Source: an uncultured Rhodospirillaceae bacterium (GTDB lineage: Bacteria; Pseudomonadota; Alphaproteobacteria; Rhodospirillales; UBA2165). Taken from it: 64,000 nt of DNA. Below are positions 63,532 to 64,000 of this stretch, piece by piece. Every line of letters begins with the position of its first letter. Position 1 is the stretch's first letter. The notes below the pieces were generated by a model, which was not told the DNA's origin, made no database searches, and saw only the letters and a program-made list of their open reading frames with translations. The stretch lies in the NCBI GenBank assembly GCA_913020445.1, contig CAJWAR010000022.1, positions 1 through 64,000 of the forward strand. The letters run 5' to 3'. A program made the translations under genes and the position numbers.

Positions 63532-63668
63532 AAGTGAGAAAATATCAGGCGGTGCCGGGGCTGACAAACGAGAAGCCAATTTCGCATTTTTGTTAAAAAG
63601 ACTTGTTATGCTTGCTCTAAATTTGCTAGAGGACCGCCAGAAAAATTTTCATTGAAGGTCTTGAGAGC

Positions 63669-64000
63669 ATGAGCGAAACAAAAACTGCTAAGAAAACTGA
63701 GTCGAAAGCCAAGTCGTCTAAGGCTGATACTAAAGTTGAAGCCAAGACTGAAAAGAGCTCAACCGGCAGCACAAACAAATCTGCCTCGCAGACATCGATC
63801 AGTCATTTTTCCAGTGTGACGACGAAGGAATACCGTTCCGGCTGGGAGGATATTTTCGGTAAAAAGAAAAAAAGTAAAAAATCAAAATCGAGAAAAGCCA
63901 ATGGTGTTGATCTGCCGCTAATGCTCGACCTGACCGACGACGACATCAATGACGACCTTCGCGCGCTGCTTTATAAGGCGTTCCAGCGTCAAGCGCGCAA
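63669..64000 (+). CDS. Lysine-rich N-terminus, gene cut by the right edge
   Basis: 110 complete codons are visible and the gene continues. The first 50 residues are Lys/Ser/Thr-rich and disordered, with a KKKKSKKSKSRK basic block near 65-76. The rest (ITEYRSGWEDIFG-like TTKEYRSGWEDIFG, LPLMLDLTDDDINDDLRALLYKAFQRQARK) looks like the start of a globular domain. Not recognised. Divergent from the DMT gene. Possibly nucleic-acid binding from composition only. Confidence 0.7.
   Translation, partial: MSETKTAKKTESKAKSSKADTKVEAKTEKSSTGSTNKSASQTSISHFSSVTTKEYRSGWEDIFGKKKKSKKSKSRKANGVDLPLMLDLTDDDINDDLRALLYKAFQRQAR

Overview
The window reads as chromosome of a free-living alphaproteobacterium, probably a heterotrophic member of the Rhodospirillales or a neighbouring order. 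This rests on gene families, not on a search. The pointers are a fused CysNC, a CtaA/COX15-type heme A synthase, DUF1127, DUF1244 and DUF4202 proteins, a GcvA-like LysR regulator, CoxMSL-like molybdenum hydroxylases and a very long coiled-coil membrane protein resembling the rhizobial growth-pole proteins. Coding density is high. The only RNA gene I can support is tRNA-Sec. I see no phage, insertion sequence with a transposase, CRISPR array or rRNA.

Layout. 1-3986: a minus-strand catabolic operon (aldo/keto reductase, small monooxygenase, two LigI-like amidohydrolases) behind a BON-domain protein. 4096-7039: a divergent sensor kinase and FixJ-type regulator. 7076-11743: sulfatase, gentisate-dioxygenase-like cupin, MFS transporter, DUF1244. 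12007-16783: a 1396-residue membrane-anchored coiled-coil protein built from 44 in-register repeats, then DUF4202. 16879-23044: a probable glycan-modifying group (two TPR-glycosyltransferases, methyltransferase, carbamoyltransferase). 23109-32201: housekeeping and small-molecule genes (heme A synthase, solute-binding protein, DHH phosphoesterase, CtpA protease, GST, ThDP enzyme, DMT exporter, FAH hydrolase). 32306-36785: selA-selB-glycosyltransferase. 36815-42744: DUF899 and YnfA proteins, then a molybdenum oxidoreductase operon with a fused FeS/NrfD subunit and an FlK-like thioesterase. 43023-46739: sulfate activation and reduction (cysH, cysD, cysNC). 47144-54701: a six-gene minus-strand aromatic/acyl-CoA operon. 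54844-55391: a DoxX remnant beside tRNA-Sec. 55415-64000: a degenerate response regulator, DUF1127, LysR, dienelactone hydrolase, crotonase, GGT, SDR and DMT genes, plus a lysine-rich gene cut by the right edge.

How it works together. selA, selB and selC (tRNA-Sec) form most of a selenocysteine insertion pathway, although no selenoprotein or selD is visible here. The cys genes take sulfate through APS to sulfite. The ligase, hydroxylase, thioesterase and dehydrogenase operon looks like CoA-dependent degradation of an aromatic or heterocyclic acid, and the molybdenum oxidoreductase/thioesterase operon may also act on an acyl-CoA. The enzymes near 1-10 kb suggest growth on plant-derived or phenolic carbon.

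Most worth a second look: (1) the 25-residue repeat protein, whose hydrophobic spacing fits a 25/7 coiled coil with exactly one stutter per repeat and a single stutter-less repeat; (2) a potential switching RNA leader with a SECIS-like hairpin upstream of selA; (3) two families of dispersed palindromes; (4) an orphan plus-strand terminator suggesting an unannotated small RNA; (5) several enzymes with altered catalytic signatures.
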